Shown: in pieces, positions 33,762-47,907 of the stretch | Layout of the letters: every line of letters starts with the position of its first letter | Position numbering within the stretch: position 1 is the stretch's first letter | Assembly (NCBI GenBank): GCA_949752745.1 | Contig: OX457032.1 | Coordinates: 11,791,543-11,855,542 of the forward strand | Direction of reading: 5' to 3' | From: Protula sp. h YS-2021 | Lineage: Eukaryota; Annelida; Polychaeta; Sabellida; Serpulidae | DNA: 64,000 nucleotides | Position numbers and translations under genes: made by a program | Notes under the pieces: generated by a model | Seen by the model: the letters and a program-made list of their open reading frames with translations, nothing else | The model's database searches: none | What the model was told of the DNA's origin: nothing

Positions 33762-34640
33762 CTATCTCAATTTATTGTCATACCAACAGCAAAATCAGCA
33801 CTTTGAATCGGTCTTCTGAATTCGCTCCCCAGCGTTACCAAGGGACGATATATGATAAATATTGTGATGGTATTTATACCTGATTGCATTCCCCCAACTT
33901 GTCCGTATAATTTTTGTTTTGTCCTAACTTAATATATAACAAAACAGTCATTACAGTTTTAATCTAACTTTAGAACATTTGCGGAGTTTCTAGTTGATAA
34001 TGCCATAATCAAAATGTCTTTACACATATTATCAGAAGCTTTAAATCTTAAATTATACTTAGGAAGCGTAACGTTAATATTGTCGAGTGATAAGTTCTTC
34101 AAATTTACACATTTTTCTTTAAGAAGAGCAACTTGTCAACGAGCTAAGGCTTTATAGTTGAGTTGGTTTGGCTGGTTTTCGGTTACGGTGCGAACCGTAA
34201 CGCCCCTAGTGCTGTCAGTACTACTGGCTGCTAAGAGGTTTTCAGATCAGTCTGCCCGCTCTTGTGGTTGTTACCATTTACACTTGTTGACCTACTTTTT
34301 TGGCGTCATTTTGACGTCACTACGTCGATTTTTGTTATTTTTGCAGATCTGATGCTCATTTTTGCTGCAAACAATGCAGAAAATTTTACAGTGCAATAGA
34401 TTTAAGATAAATAGCAGTCCGCAGTGAGTCCTCCCACCCCGCACCACCACTGTCTACCGTCCTTCAACCCACAGTACCACAAAGTCCCCATTTAAAACAC
34501 GGCATCAAAGAAAACGCTTGCTATATAGCTTACGTTACACGTAAGCTGGGGTATACCTATTCGTTTGCAGACGGCGTCCGTTTGTTAGTTAATTAGTTAG
34601 TTAGCAGTAATTTAGTTAGTTGTTTATTTACTAAATGTGT
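33762..34640. other. No gene recognised
   Basis: Ordinary AT-rich sequence with a short TTAGTTAG-rich patch near 34585-34625. Confidence 0.5.
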
Positions 34641-36470
34641 GTTTCAAAATGCATCTCCTCCTACAAATTTAACCCGATGTCATTTATTTTTGTATGATGC
34701 TTTCCTAGGTGATGTTTAAAAAATGTTAAAATGTATCTCCTACATTTTTTATTCGATATCATTTATTTTTGGTATGAGGCACCCCTTAAGAGTCATGAAT
34801 GTAGCTTGTACTTTATTAATCGAATTTTTGAAGAAAAAAATAAAAATAATTCAAAATGCATCTCCGATGTCATCTGCTAAGGGGTCGTGCATACCACTTG
34901 CGCTATTTGACTGGATCGGAGAATTTATTTATTATTATTTTTTTTTTGAAATTTTTGAAGAAAAAACTTTAAAATGCATTTTCTCTTACAGTTTTCCCTA
35001 CAAAACTGCCGACGCATAAACGACGTCGTTAATCTCTAAATTACATCGGCAGCGTTGGCAGCGGATTTGAAACATCGTCTATACGTCGGATATACGGCGG
35101 AATATATGCGCATTTTTAGAAACATCTTATATGCATCGAAAATGCGTCGGAAAAAAGATGCTGATATTGCCAACGCGTATTATAGTATTTTTTAAACGTC
35201 TATAAAACGCATATTTTCCTATGTATAAAGGACGTCGGAAATACATCGGAAAAAAGATGTCGATATTGCAATCGTACATTATACGTATTGTTTTATACGT
35301 CTATAAAACGCATATTTTCCTATGTATAAACGACGTCGGAAATACATCGGAAAAAAGATGCCGATGTTGCCAACATGTATTATACGTATTTTTATACGTC
35401 TATAAAACGCATATCTTCCGATGCTTATTCGACGTCGGAAATTTATCGATTGACGTTTTGTAGGGGACATTATGAAGAATCATTAGTGGAGCATTATGAA
35501 TATACTTGAAAATTATCATTTGCCTCGATAAACTATCCCTCAGCAAACATAAAGGAGGAAAAGACAATACAAATAACTAAATTTAAAATCGCCAGCGGTA
35601 ACAAAAAACGAAAATGTAAGAAGTAAACTTTTTGGAAAGAAATAAAAACGTTAGACCACTTAATTACACTGCCGAGGCAGCAGCCGCCGTGGAGTAGAGG
35701 TATGTTCCGCGCCTAGGATGCAAGAGGTCCCCGGTTCAAACCCGAGTAAGTACCAGTGTTCAGTTGCAATATATAAATATGCTATGTTGTATATTAATTA
35801 ATATGCTATGGTGTATGTATGAATATGTGAATTATGAACGGTTGGTAAAGTTCAATGGGTCAGTTAAGGTTAGAAACCATTTTTTTTCAAATGCGCACAC
35901 GCATTTTATACGTCTAAAAAACGCATATTTTCCGATTGTCACTTGGTCGGAAATGCGTTGGAAAACCTCGGAAATATGCATTTTATACGTATAAAAATCA
36001 TCGGAAGTTCGTTGGAAATGCATCGGAATATAAACGTATAACCGACGTATAGCCGACGGTTGGTAATACGTCGGATATGCGTGGAATATATGCATAAAAA
36101 CCTTCGTCGGAAAATATGCGCATAAACGACTAATAAACGATGAGCAAAACGGAAAAAATATGCGTATATCCGACGTATGCTACCGATATTGCCGACGCAT
36201 TTTATATGCATCTCCGACGTGGAAGAATTTGTGGGGTTCATCCGATGTCATTTATTTTTGGTATGAGACATTCTTAACTGGCCGTACAATTGATCGGTGA
36301 TCGGACAATTTTTTGAGAGTTTTTGAGAAAAAAAATCAAAATGCATATCTTCCTGCAGTTTTTATCCGATTTCATTTATTTTTTGGTATGAAGCATTCCT
36401 ATTGGGTCGTGCATATGTCTTGCATTTTTTACTCAATTTGGGTTTGTTTTTTTTTTCCTTTTTTTGCAGT
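34640..36470. repeat. Interrupted about 130-bp tandem array with CGTCGGAAATA-rich core
   Basis: Units with CATTTATTTTTGGTATGA, a cysteine-free GGGTCGTGCATA segment and AAAATGCATCTCC occur at about 34640, 34720 and 34855 on the left, and again at about 36220 and 36345 on the right. Between about 34990 and 36220 a different repeat is inserted: about 110-bp units with TATACGTCTATAAAACGCAT, GACGTCGGAAATACATCGG and AAAAAGATGCCGATATTGCC. It starts and ends with GCCGACGCAT, which may mark an insertion. Confidence 0.7.
35685..35755 (+). ncRNA. tRNA-Pro-like sequence (SINE head or tRNA pseudogene)
   Basis: Shows an A-box-like TGGAGTAGAGG (35690-35700), CCTAGGATGC placing AGG at the anticodon, AAGAGGTCC, and a perfect B-box GGTTCAAACCC (35733-35743). 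The order and spacing match tRNA-Pro(AGG), but the anticodon stem and acceptor stem pair poorly. It is therefore not an ordinary tRNA gene. A tRNA-derived SINE is likely, but no tail could be delimited. Confidence 0.65.
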
Positions 36471-37904
36471 CTTTGCAGTCACGCGTACGTGAGTACGGCT
36501 TGTGATTTTTTTTGTCGAGTTGAGTGTTTAAGAAGCATGTGTTTTCAGTGACACGTCTTCAGTTGTCGAAAAGGTAACAGTTTTATACAGGTGATGAAGT
36601 TACCGTTTCCTGAAGCTACCCTGCTAAAGACCTCTTCAACATCTCTCTTGAATACTGTTTTAGACGCAGCATTTTCTTCTTGTCAAAACGCAAGCGCACA
36701 CTGGTCGTTTCTGTTCCTTGAAATAATTGTGTATGTCCGACCAACAGTAAGCCTGTGTGTATACAATTTGACACGTTGTTCGAAGGTATCTATGGTAGAC
36801 TATCCACTCTACCAGAGATACACAAAATCTGTCTCCTATTGTTCTGGGAAACAAAATCTGTGTATGTATTTATCGGTCTATGTTCGGGTCCGTTGCTAAA
36901 TTAATTGTTTAGCAGGCTCTTTGCCATCTTTTGAAGCCCAATTTTCAGGGAAATCTCCTTGCTCATGTTTGCTGGAATTGCTCTTATCGCTTTTCGTAAG
37001 CTGGGACTTTGTCCTTGGACAAACTTCTTCTCATCAGTACGCGATGATGAGATAACAGCACATTTGTAACATCATTTTGCTATGAACTTAAAGCCAAACA
37101 TTCATGTACTAAACGCTAAGCTCGTGTGCTGAGGTATTAAAGAAGTAATGCATCTATTTTCATTTGTGATGAAATCAACATCAGGCAGATTTGCTTAATT
37201 ATTATTGTTGTGTCCTGCGTCTACACTTTAGACTTTAGACTGAAATTCCCAAGGTATCATTGTGTTTTCAGGCATTGCACAAGTTTGTCAATATCACTAC
37301 CGTCTGTAAATTTTGGTTAAATGCTCCTACAGTTTGTACCAAATCGCAAGTTTCTCAAAATATTAACTGTGTTTATGTATGCCCCATTCAGGTGCATGTG
37401 TGTGTTTGTCTCAGGCAGGGAGGGGCGCATGACATATTATTTCATTGTTACGATTCGCAAATTTTTCCACATTTGGCGAAACGAACCCTGGTTTGTTAAA
37501 ACATGTGTTCTATAAATTCTTGAATTAGGTATGGAGATTGTCAAAGTCAGGAAAAAAAACTTTCATTTTTTTTTCATTTTCTTTTATTTTTCTGTTTCTG
37601 AACGGTTTATATTCGGGATTTCAACAGTGTACACAGAAGCCTTTGAAGAATGAAAGTGAGAAATAAAATATAATTCTAACAGTCGTATTCCCCAAAAACA
37701 TGCCTTTACCCAAACCCACTTAGCAACTGTCACCACAAAGTGCCCCTAACCTTGCTATATTTGCCAACAAGTTTCTACAAAAAATCCTAAAATTTGATTT
37801 TTAAGAAAAGATATCTCAAAGATTTAAAATATCTTGAACTTTAGTAGGTTTTTATTCTACGGATATTCTTAAATGTATCCTATATATTATATAAAGCTAT
37901 AAAG
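36471..37904. other. No gene recognised
   Basis: A 102-codon frame at 36591-36899 has no recognisable domain and no supporting splice context. Nothing else is seen. Confidence 0.4.
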
Positions 37905-38508
37905 TAGCTGATCTCAGAGCGCGCTCATTCCATCGCCACAGAGTACAAAAAGTTACAAGGTAAGTGATCTGAAAGAGCACTCATTCCATTGTCATAGGTT
38001 AGATAAAGTTACAAGGTAGCTAATCTCAGACCGCACTCATTTTATCGTCATAAATTACACGGTAGCTGATTTCAAATCGCCCTCATTCATTAGTCATAAA
38101 TTATATAAATTTACACGGTAGTTAATCTCAGATCGCACTCTTTCCATCGTCATAGAGTACATAAAGTTACAAGGTAGATAATCTCAGAGGGCGCTCATTC
38201 CATCGTCACAGATTATATAATCCTACACGGTAGCTGATCTCACATCGCACTCATTCCATCACCATAGGTTACACAAAGTTACAGCGCACTTATTCCATCG
38301 TCATAGATTACATAATGCTACACGGTAGCTGATCGCATATCGCACTCATTCCGTTACAACAAACTTAAAGTAGCTGACATCAGAGCGCACTTATTCCATC
38401 GTCATAGATTACATGAACTGACGCGGTAGCTGATCTCAGACCACACTCGCACATTGCCATAGATCTCAACAAGTTACACGATAGCTGACCTCAGACCGCA
38501 CCCAGCCT
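37905..38508. repeat. about 57-bp minisatellite
   Basis: About ten imperfect copies of a unit with GGTAGCTGATCTCAGATCGC, ACTCATTCCATCGTCATAGA and TTACATAAAGTTACA. Confidence 0.9.
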
Positions 38509-40235
38509 ATCCTTTGAACCACGAATACTTTTCGATTTCAAGAGAACAGTGTTTATGTTCTTTAAGAATCGTTCAGCTTTACCCCCCCATATGTTACCAT
38601 TCAGCATCATAAAGACAACGCGGAGGAGCTTTTCAATGCGCTGGTCCATAATGCACTATTATAAGTATTACTAGTATGTTCATATTAGTGAAAGCCAGAT
38701 CGAAATACCACTATTAACCTTACGAACAAATTATTGCAAAATTGTTGAAAAGTAAAATTTAATCTCTCTGCAGTGTAGACGTTAAACAAGGTGCCTCAAA
38801 TATTCAAACGCCAAAATCACAACAAATCGTATTAGTGTGGGTTGACCTACATAACCGAATTAACCATACGTTTCTATTTTATCAAAGTGTTCCCTACCCA
38901 GCTGTCCAATCCCAGTTCTATTGACAATGTTACCTTGCTCCATGCCTACTGAAATGTACATGATATGGCTGTTCCAATTTCAAAAGAGTTAAAATCTACA
39001 AGGAAACGCTCACAACAGAGGTTTTATAATCTCGCAATTAGATAGTGACTGGCTATCACGTTCACCATTGCTCAATTCATTGCGAATATATTGAGACTTG
39101 GCATGGTATGCAGCACATATAACTTAAATTTAACTTAAGTTTCAAAAGCCCAAACAAGATCTCAAAGACTGGTTCTGCGTTTTAATAAAAATAACGAATA
39201 CTAAGTATTTTGACAGAATCAAATGCTTCGGGAGCAGACATGAGTTCTGTCTCTTCATCTCATCAGCTGTAAAAGACATTCGGTACGTGATGCGAAATTG
39301 CGCATCCGACACCTTCACGGAATCCATGATTGGTGCAGAGAAGCAAGAAAGAACTCATCCACACTTTTATTTCAATCTCAGCTTTGGGTCATGACAAACT
39401 TTCATATTCAACTCAAACATTCTTCATCGGGATATGAATTGATAGCACCATGGCCATACTTGATGCCAAACTGCAAGCTACTTTTCAACTTTTTGGAATT
39501 TGGAAGAACGCAAAGCTCACAACGAGCGAAAGTAACCCAACCAAATCGAATAGCACTCCATGCCATCGTACTCCCTCCACCAAATCTATCTACTTCATAA
39601 ATACAAGCTCTCCTCGTCGCAGCGCCAAGAGGCTAATTGCCATTAGTTGCCCAAACGGTTGCTACCCTAGTCTCATCGAAGACGTCCTCGCCGTTGGTTT
39701 TACAGTGGTCCAAGGTAGACTTGTTTACTGCAGTTAATTTTGTCTTCACCTGGATCGTAAATATACGTTCTTTAAAAGACTAAAAATCATGTGACTATCG
39801 CCCTATTCTGGTAAAGGGGTCAGACTCTACGGTGTTAATTTCAAATCAATAATTTCTTTCAAATCAATATTGTAAATTCGTATCAAACAAAGTGCAATAG
39901 AGGGACATTGAGTTGTAACTGATCGAGAACAGTTTCATTTCGATGCAGTTAATAGTGAGAAAAAAAATTATATCATCACGATTTTAAATTGAGTTGGTAC
40001 ATTTATAACTTTTAAAAAATTATGAATTGCATTAGATGTTTATGCTGTGTTAAGCCTTGAATATATAAAATAATTATACGATGAATGCTTACAAGTGATA
40101 AAATTACATAGTACGAGAACTTATTTCATTTCTGCAATTTGTTTACTTTTTCGTCTCCAGTGATATTTGTACAGGTAACCACAGTTATGTTAGCAATCGT
40201 TTCATATTAGAACAACACAGATTTTTAGCCATAAC
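38509..40235. other. No firm gene; possible exon near 39600-39713
   Basis: A 95-codon frame at 39450-39737 ends CPNGCYPSLIEDVLAVGFTV, followed by a possible donor CAAG/GTAGAC at 39713. I cannot assign it to a family and it may be chance. Confidence 0.25.
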
Positions 40236-40276
40236 TTTGAGTTTAATTGCAGTGTGGTGGAATATAAAAGCATTTC

Positions 40277-40392
40277 TTAGTTGCAGCTACCAGTCTACCA
40301 TACCTGCAACCACTAATGCCCCCATACCATGGGAAAGATGCCCCTCAGACAAGAAAACAAACTGGAACAATGAGAGCAAACATTTATACATG
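40277..40392 (+). other. Possible isolated exon
   Basis: A pyrimidine-rich TTTCTTAGTTGCAG acceptor and an ACATG/GTAACG donor bracket a segment open in two frames, one giving ERCPSDKKTNWNNESKHLYM. No family was recognised. It could belong to a gene whose other exons I cannot see. Confidence 0.25.
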
Positions 40393-40839
40393 GTAACGAT
40401 TTCGTCCAGTAAAACAATACAGCATATGTTTCGCACCTCCCTCTGTTGATATTCGTGTTTTCATAACAATGAATATAAACATTTATGGATAAAATGAGAT
40501 TCTATATTTGACCATAAGATTAATCATTACACTGCAGAATATGATTATGTAAATTTTACACGACTCGTTGAATGATGTCTTATAAATAAAAGGATTTATA
40601 ACGTTTTGGATGAATTGGGAAGTGCCCCTACCACCCGCTCGCGATTTCATGAGATACGTATGATTCAATTATCTTTTCTTACCCCATTTAAATAAAATTT
40701 TAATTATTGTTTCGAATTTATGCTGGAACCTTTTGAAAATTTACCGATCATTTATCATATAACATAACATTAGCGTAAAAACAAGACTTGCTATATTTGT
40801 CATTATTCTTTTGGCTTAATGTATGTCCATATAAAATGC

Positions 40840-41135
40840 TGTGTTCACATTTTTGCGGAATTTTCCATATCAATAATGATTTAGATACATGTCAAATTAA
40901 AATTTAGATATCTCAAATTCATTTTTTTCTGAAAACAATAATTAACTAATGATCTTTAGGATTAATTTAGAGATATAAAGTTTTGACTTACGGATATCTA
41001 AAATCATATTTGTAAAATTCAGTTCACGGAATCAGTAATTCTATAACAGATCTCTTAAATTCATTTTAGATATCAAAACTCGATTTTAAATATCAATAAT
41101 TCAAATCCAGTTTTTGATATCTAAAATTCAGCTGC
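40840..41135. repeat. Fragment of the GATATC-palindrome family
   Basis: Repeated TTTAGATATC, TTTTGATATCTAAAATTC words as in the full copies, without recognisable ends. Confidence 0.6.
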
Positions 41136-41644
41136 AGATGCTTCAGGCGTCTTGTGCTATCGCTCAACTAGGGAGTCCACATGCTTTAAAATGCTCCACA
41201 TACTGAATTCATTGTTTAACTTTAAATGCGCCACCAGTTTGGAGAACAACAATGGCATGACTCTTTTCCTCTTAGTGCCCTTGTGCATTATGCACTCGTG
41301 CAAGTAATAATCTTTGCTATACGCCATACATGTGCTAGTTTTGTTAGTACACCGGAGGTGAGGGCAGGAAAGATGGGGTGGGGGATGCGGCGGGTGGGAT
41401 ATGGCGCCACTATACGGCACAGTGTCTTCCCATCCGACTTGAAGAAATCACTTGTGTGTAGTCTAGAATAAGACAAGGTCCGTTTTGCTAAGCTGGTTAT
41501 TTTCATGAATTCTTATTGTTATCGTTTGTGAAATAAGCAAATTTTTTCTCAGTCATTTGTTGTCTAACTGTCCCACAATAACATTTATGTAGCTTCCTTC
41601 TACAATATATTTTGTAGCTGATCCTACTTCTTGCATGTACATAT
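41136..41644. other. No gene recognised
   Basis: Includes a G-rich patch near 41360-41400. The short frames on both strands overlap each other and have no known domain. Confidence 0.4.
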
Positions 41645-41773
41645 TGAATGCCATTTTCAAATTTATGGATAATTAATGATTATCAATAATTATTTAAGTA
41701 TATCTAAATTTTAGATATCTTTAAATAATTATTGATATCTAAACTTCGGCAATAAAAGTTAAAATGGCCTTCC
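41645..41773. mobile_element. Short (129-bp) deletion derivative of the GATATC element
   Basis: Keeps both inverted ends (TGAATGCCATTTTCAAATTTA and AAAGTTAAAATGGCCTTCC) around a short palindromic core with AATAATTATTTAA and GATATC words. Confidence 0.8.
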
Positions 41774-41939
41774 ATATTTACAAGGCATCATGTAAAAAAT
41801 AATAATGAAAAGAAAACAAAATTATATAGTTTAAAACTTTTCAATTTTTATAATAAATACATATAAAAGGCATAATTTCAAGAGTGTAATTTCTTTTCTT
41901 TTCGAATATCGACATTTTGTGGATGACTTCAATTTTAGA

Positions 41940-42162
<223 letters not shown>

Positions 42163-42163
42163 T

Positions 42164-43430
42164 TTCTCTTTAGTTCTACATTTCTTCACTTAACAGTCTA
42201 ATATGCAGCAATCTAATTTTGCTAAACAAATTCTGAACCTTTCTTTTAAATTATTCACATTCTTGTTTGATCTGAGCAGAACCGAATAGTATATCCCAGC
42301 TTTTTACCGACCACTGATGATGGATGATCACAATTCAAGGACCCAAATTCTACACTTTTAGTTCATTTTATTTGCAAATCACGCACTTGGCTTTTCTAAA
42401 TTAACAACTAAATATATTCTTTTTCATATTTAAATAAAAGTTTGGAATTTAAGTTAAAATAAAGACTGAAAATGGATATGATAGAAACCTATAATATCAA
42501 AGAAATCCCGCCTCCTTTACGACAATTATATTATAATAACAGAATCTCCCTCAAGTGCCTCAGTAAGTTTTGTACGAGGTATTTCTAACTTTGATATCCA
42601 ATACTAAAACGCTGAAGGGCCCTTCAAGCCGAGGCAAATATAGGTAGTTTATTAGGAGTGCATATAAGTGATTAAATATATAGCGTGGACTCTCCTGGCT
42701 CCCATTGACACGATGATTCCTATTCAGGGGTTGTCTCTTAATAGTGACCCAATAAACACGGCTTTACTCTGTCGTTTCCAAAAGACAGAGATCCGAAAAC
42801 AGCCGCAAGCCATTCCATAAAATGGACTTCAAATTTGTATAATGCTAAACCAATGCCTGTATTAGATCCATTGCCAGAAGCACTTTGACTGTTTTGTGGT
42901 AGTGTTCAACAAAGCGTCGAAATATGATCAATTTTAAGTATAAAGTTGAACTAGAGTGTTTGGACAAGCTCACATTAGCGCTGATCTTTGCCTTTTTGGG
43001 CGCCAGTCAATTTCCACTTGGAATCACACCATACAAAACCTCTATTTAAGGTAATTAATCCGTTCCTTCCCTAACCATGTAATTGATTAAATAAGCAAAC
43101 ACATATTTACTTATTATACATCATTGGTTTACCCAATAAAAATTGAGATCATGTGACATCAAATATTGCCATGAGAAATCGAAATTTCCACAAGAAGAAC
43201 AGCTTTGTGTGCTAAAAAATTGTTTTAGGATGTACTTTGATTTCCATTAATCACCTTTCAAGAGTCTTTAAGATCAAGAGTTCTTTCTTTTTATGACGAT
43301 AACCTGGGAGAATCTATTTAGCTGGAGCAACCGTAAAAGTTTTGGGTGGAGGGGGCGGGAAAGAGGAGGAGGGTGTGGGCGGAGAGAGGGGGTTTCCTGG
43401 AATTAAAAAACAACAACAACAAATATGGTG
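42164..43430. other. No gene recognised
   Basis: AT-rich single-copy-looking sequence with a G-rich patch at about 43348-43392. No exons supported. Confidence 0.45.
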
Positions 43431-43479
43431 GCTTGTGATATCGCCCATAACTAGGCCAACCTAAATATTGTGATGTGAT

Positions 43480-43770
43480 GATGGAAAACCAAACACGTTT
43501 TCTGTGATATGGAGATTAAGGTCAACAGCGTCGATATTGTATAGTCAACAACGTTTTCTGTGATATAGCGAGTAAGGTAAACGGCGTTTGTCGATTCTAC
43601 GAGGTGAATGATGTTTTCTGTCCTATTCCTACAAAGATGCTAAAAAGACGACTTTTCTAATATTTCGATGTTACAAAGACGTTTTTATAATATTTCGATG
43701 TTAGAAAGACATTTTTCTGATGTTTCGACGCTACAAAGACGATTTTTTCTAATATTTCGATGTTCTAACC
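43480..43770. repeat. Two short tandem repeats
   Basis: About 60-bp units with CGTTTTCTGTGATAT at 43497 and 43552 (and a partial at 43611) are followed by four about 31-bp units with TTTCTAATATTTCGATGTTA and CAAAGACG (43645-43765). Confidence 0.75.
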
Positions 43771-44700
43771 AAAAAGTTTTCCTATACTTTTCTTATTTCT
43801 ACGTCAGTGTTTTGTGATTTAGCGATACCCTGTCAACATCGTTTTCAACATGGTCAAAATCGAGTCATTTTCTGAAAAATTTATCATTCAACCTTAAAAG
43901 CAAATGTTGAGAAATCAAGTAAATCAAAAGTTGTTGGTACTGAAGATCAGTTCATTTCTCTGGATTTGTTCAAATATATGTAAAAATATGATTTTATGCA
44001 AAGAGTATTCATAATTTCCCCTTTATTTTTATCACCCGTTTTGTGGTGAGATAACTTTTTTCAGACTAAGCAATTAATATTTTGCCCACACCTTCTGAGA
44101 TCCATCCGTTTTAACACTATAACTCCTTTTGTATGCAACGTCCATCCTCTTCCTGCCTCCAGGGACACTTACAGGAGTATATCTATCTCAGAATACAAGA
44201 CCAATACTAAATATTGTGAGTTTTGAGTTACATCAAAAATAGCCTTTCTGCTGCCAGGTTTAACTGTTTAATTAATACGTTTTATTGATGTTACAAGAAG
44301 TCACTGTCACTCGATAATAGCACGGTCGATTACGTCCTAACTTAAAAAGGCCCATTATTCCACATAAACTAAACGAAACAGCGAGCAAATAAACTCAATG
44401 CCTCATTAAGCGCTTCATTAAATAAAGTAAATTCTAAGACAATTTTCATGGCGTCAAGATTAAAACAGTCTGCGGGGCGTGTGTAGGTTGTCAGTGCGTG
44501 AAATCCGACACCTTTTCATGAGCTGGTCTGGTGTCCGTTTACATGGAGTCGTGGGTCCCAGTCGAGGGTACGGTAGAGCAAACTCGGTTTCTTTCATGCG
44601 GTATTCATATACCAAAAATGTTAACTTATTGAGTCATTTTGAACCACAGTTCTTATAAAATAACACACAGTTGTCTGTTTGTTATTATTTTAACTGATAT
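43771..44700. other. No gene recognised
   Basis: Nothing recognisable apart from possible upstream LINE remnants. Confidence 0.4.
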
Positions 44701-45580
44701 TGAAAAAGGAGGTTGGATTTGGTTAACAATTAGATGGCACCATAAGAACGGGATACCACAACGGTATCCGCCAAATAAGACATAGCCACAAGATAACGGG
44801 ATCCAGATTTATACCAATTTTATTGCAATCTTCACTTGTTGGGAGATGTTCAGTCCCGATGCCATACGTCATGGATGCTGCATGGCATTTTCCACGACGA
44901 CATAGCCACTTCCGGTACAAGCCGTAGAGCTATTTCCTCGCCCTCGGCGACCATGAGATTCCCTGGGCTCCTCTCGTTCGTTATCTGGGAGTGATTTTAG
45001 ACTCGGAACTTTCCTTTGAGGCTCACATTGCACACATTAGTCGGATTTGCTACGAAAATATTAAAGCAATTCGGAAAATTCGACGATTCCTTACTATCGA
45101 TGCCGCTAAGACAATTGTCAATGCCCCAGTGACAAGTCGACTGAACTATTATAATACGCGCTTTGTCGGCTTACCCGAAAGACCACTGCAAAAGCTACAG
45201 AAAGTGCAAAATGCAGCGGCGCGTGTTGTTACACAAACAAGGCGCTTTGATCACATGACCCCTGCCCTGAAATCGCTTCATTGGTTGTTGATTAGAGATA
45301 GCATAGACTTAAAAGTTTTAGACCTTGTTTTCAAGACCCAAAATGGACTAGCACCTCAGTATCTGAAAGAGCTATTGGCTCCCTAAACGACCCCCCACCC
45401 CTCCATCCCGTCAGCTCCGATCCACCACGCCCAACCTTTTCGTCCAACCTTCGTTCAGTTTTAACAGCTATGGATACCGTACCTTTTCAATAGCTGGCCT
45501 TCGACTATGGAATGACCTTCCACTCTATGCTTCGGCATTTATGCCTAAATAGCGTAATCTCATTGCGAGCCATTTGCGTT
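44701..45580 (+). mobile_element. 5'-truncated CR1/L2-type LINE, reverse-transcriptase C-terminus
   Basis: An open frame at 44936-45386 reads VRYLGVILDSELSFEAHI, IRKIRRFLT, SRLNYYNTRFVGLP, KLQKVQNAAARVVT, DHMTPALKSLHWL and NGLAPQYLKELL. This is the conserved thumb/C-terminal segment of CR1- or L2-like reverse transcriptases. After a stop, the usual C-terminal motifs continue to about 45530 (SFNSYGYRTFSIAGLRLWNDLPL). Upstream, 44701-44935 is broken, so the catalytic FADD region is lost or outside the copy. The element is dead. Confidence 0.88.
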
Positions 45581-45745
45581 ATAAGCGATCGAGCCTCTGC
45601 TGGCACAAGCGATTGAGTCACTTTCATTGCAAGAGATCTAGCCGCTTCCGGTACAAGCGGTGGACCCATTTCCGGTTCAAGCGATGGGGCTACTTCCTGT
45701 ACAAAGTAGTGATCCACTTCTGGTGCAAATGCAAAGCTGTACATA
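45550..45745. repeat. 24-bp tandem repeat at the LINE 3' end
   Basis: About eight copies of a unit such as GCGATTGAGTCACTTTCATT-GCAA and GCGGTGGACCCATTTCCGGT-TCAA. A related ATAGCCACTTCCGGTACAAG occurs inside the LINE region at 44902. Confidence 0.8.
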
Positions 45746-45793
45746 CAGCTGAGCTTCTCCCTCCATGCCTCCCTCCATCGTTCTCTTCCTCTG

Positions 45794-46195
<402 letters not shown>

Positions 46196-47369
46196 TATCT
46201 CTCAATAGTAATGAACATCTCCACCAGACGGCTCTACATCATCAATGTCGATTTTGAAAAATATATTAAAAAAACGAGAAGCGCGTTGGGATTAGCTTGA
46301 AAAGAAAATAAACGGAAATTTATCGTTTGGCAACAATATATCTTTCATGACTTCATAATAACATTTGATCGCATTCAAAATGTTTACTGATTTATGTCCT
46401 GGCCCCAAAAAGATATGTATAGTAAATATAATATACACTGCCATATAAAAACTGACATGTAATATGAACACCCCGTACATAAAATGACCCAATCTTTTTC
46501 AAGGGACGAAGGGAAAGGCGCCTTTGCGAAAATAATCGTTTTGTCTCAACAAATTGACATTGATATTGTGACCAACGCTGAGCCTTCTTGCCCGCAGCTG
46601 TGGCTACAATTGCTTTTGAATTGAATAAATCTGTTTTGAATTAGTCTGGAAGTTTCCATTACAGTGTCGTAATCTGACTAATTTTGTATTTAGTGTACGT
46701 GAGCTAAGATGACGCTTTCTTGACAACAATGACTTGTATCCATGAGCCGCAGGATTGGCTCTACCTCTCCTGAATATGAATGATATTTATTCCAATTAAA
46801 TTACTTTTTTTTTTTTCATCGAAATGTTTAAGAAAACGAATGGGCACAGTCAGCGACTTACTTATTTTGTCTTGAAAAAAATATACTGGGCCATCAACGG
46901 TTTTTATTTCTTAGCATTTTGTTGATCGCCCATTGACTAAAATTGCTAGCTTCTTTTTCCCCGCTATATTGAATAGTGATAAAAATAAGTTGACATCATA
47001 CCATTATAAACCATCTATTTATATTTTGTTTTTATTTTTTATCAATTCGTTTATAAAACGATTCTGTTGGGAAAGCTTTAAGATAATCTGTTCTTATTAA
47101 AGCCAATTTCGAAACTTTTTCTATCTTTCGGGACAAACCTTTTTTTACCTTTCAACATTTCGACACGCGATTGGTCACCTGATGGCGCTTGGTTTATGCC
47201 CGCAATGTTTTAGCAACTGTTGTTTCCTTGTTTAAACCTCGTTTTTTATTTACTATTTTAATGATTCGATCACGGAGGAGAAACTGGATCTGTCTGTCCG
47301 AGACCGTGTTAAGATTACACGAGGCTGATCCGATCAGATCACAGATGTCACCCAGACAGAAGGTGACCT
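46196..47369. other. No gene recognised
   Basis: AT-rich sequence without supportable features. Confidence 0.45.
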
Positions 47370-47700
47370 AGAACGGAAGGACCCCGGAACCGGATGACCT
47401 AGAACGGACGGACCCATGGACCGGATGACTAGAACGGATGAACCCGGGGACCAAATGACCTACAACAGATGGACCCGGGGACCGGATGACCCAGAACGGA
47501 CGGACCCTGGGACCGAATGACCTAGAACGAACGGACACGGACGGACCCGGGTCCGGGTGACTTAGCACGAACTCACACGGACGGACCCAGGGACCGGATG
47601 ACCCAGAACGGAAACGGACGGACCCGGGACCGGCCAACTTAGAACGTACGGACCCTGTAATCGCATGACCTAGAACAGACGATCCCGGGACGGGATGGCG
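47370..47700. repeat. about 31-bp minisatellite
   Basis: About ten copies of a unit such as GACCGGATGACCTAGAACGG plus ACGGACCCGGG. Confidence 0.93.
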
Positions 47701-47907
47701 TGGCGTAAAGTTTTTGTCGTGCTCTCGGTACTGCTCAGATGTGGAGTACATTTTACTACATACAGGAAGATACCCCTTGCCTTTAATTTATCCAACAAGA
47801 ACAGCGAAGTCCTTTTATGGGAGCCTCAATGGAAATGAATTGTTGTTTTCCGACTTTCGGGGTGATCAGATATGTCGATATGTAATGGGAGTCAACTAGA
47901 ACGCAAC

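Noticed and set aside
35685..35755. Functional tRNA-Pro gene
   Set aside because: The A and B boxes are present, but the anticodon and acceptor stems pair poorly, so a tRNA-derived repeat fits better.
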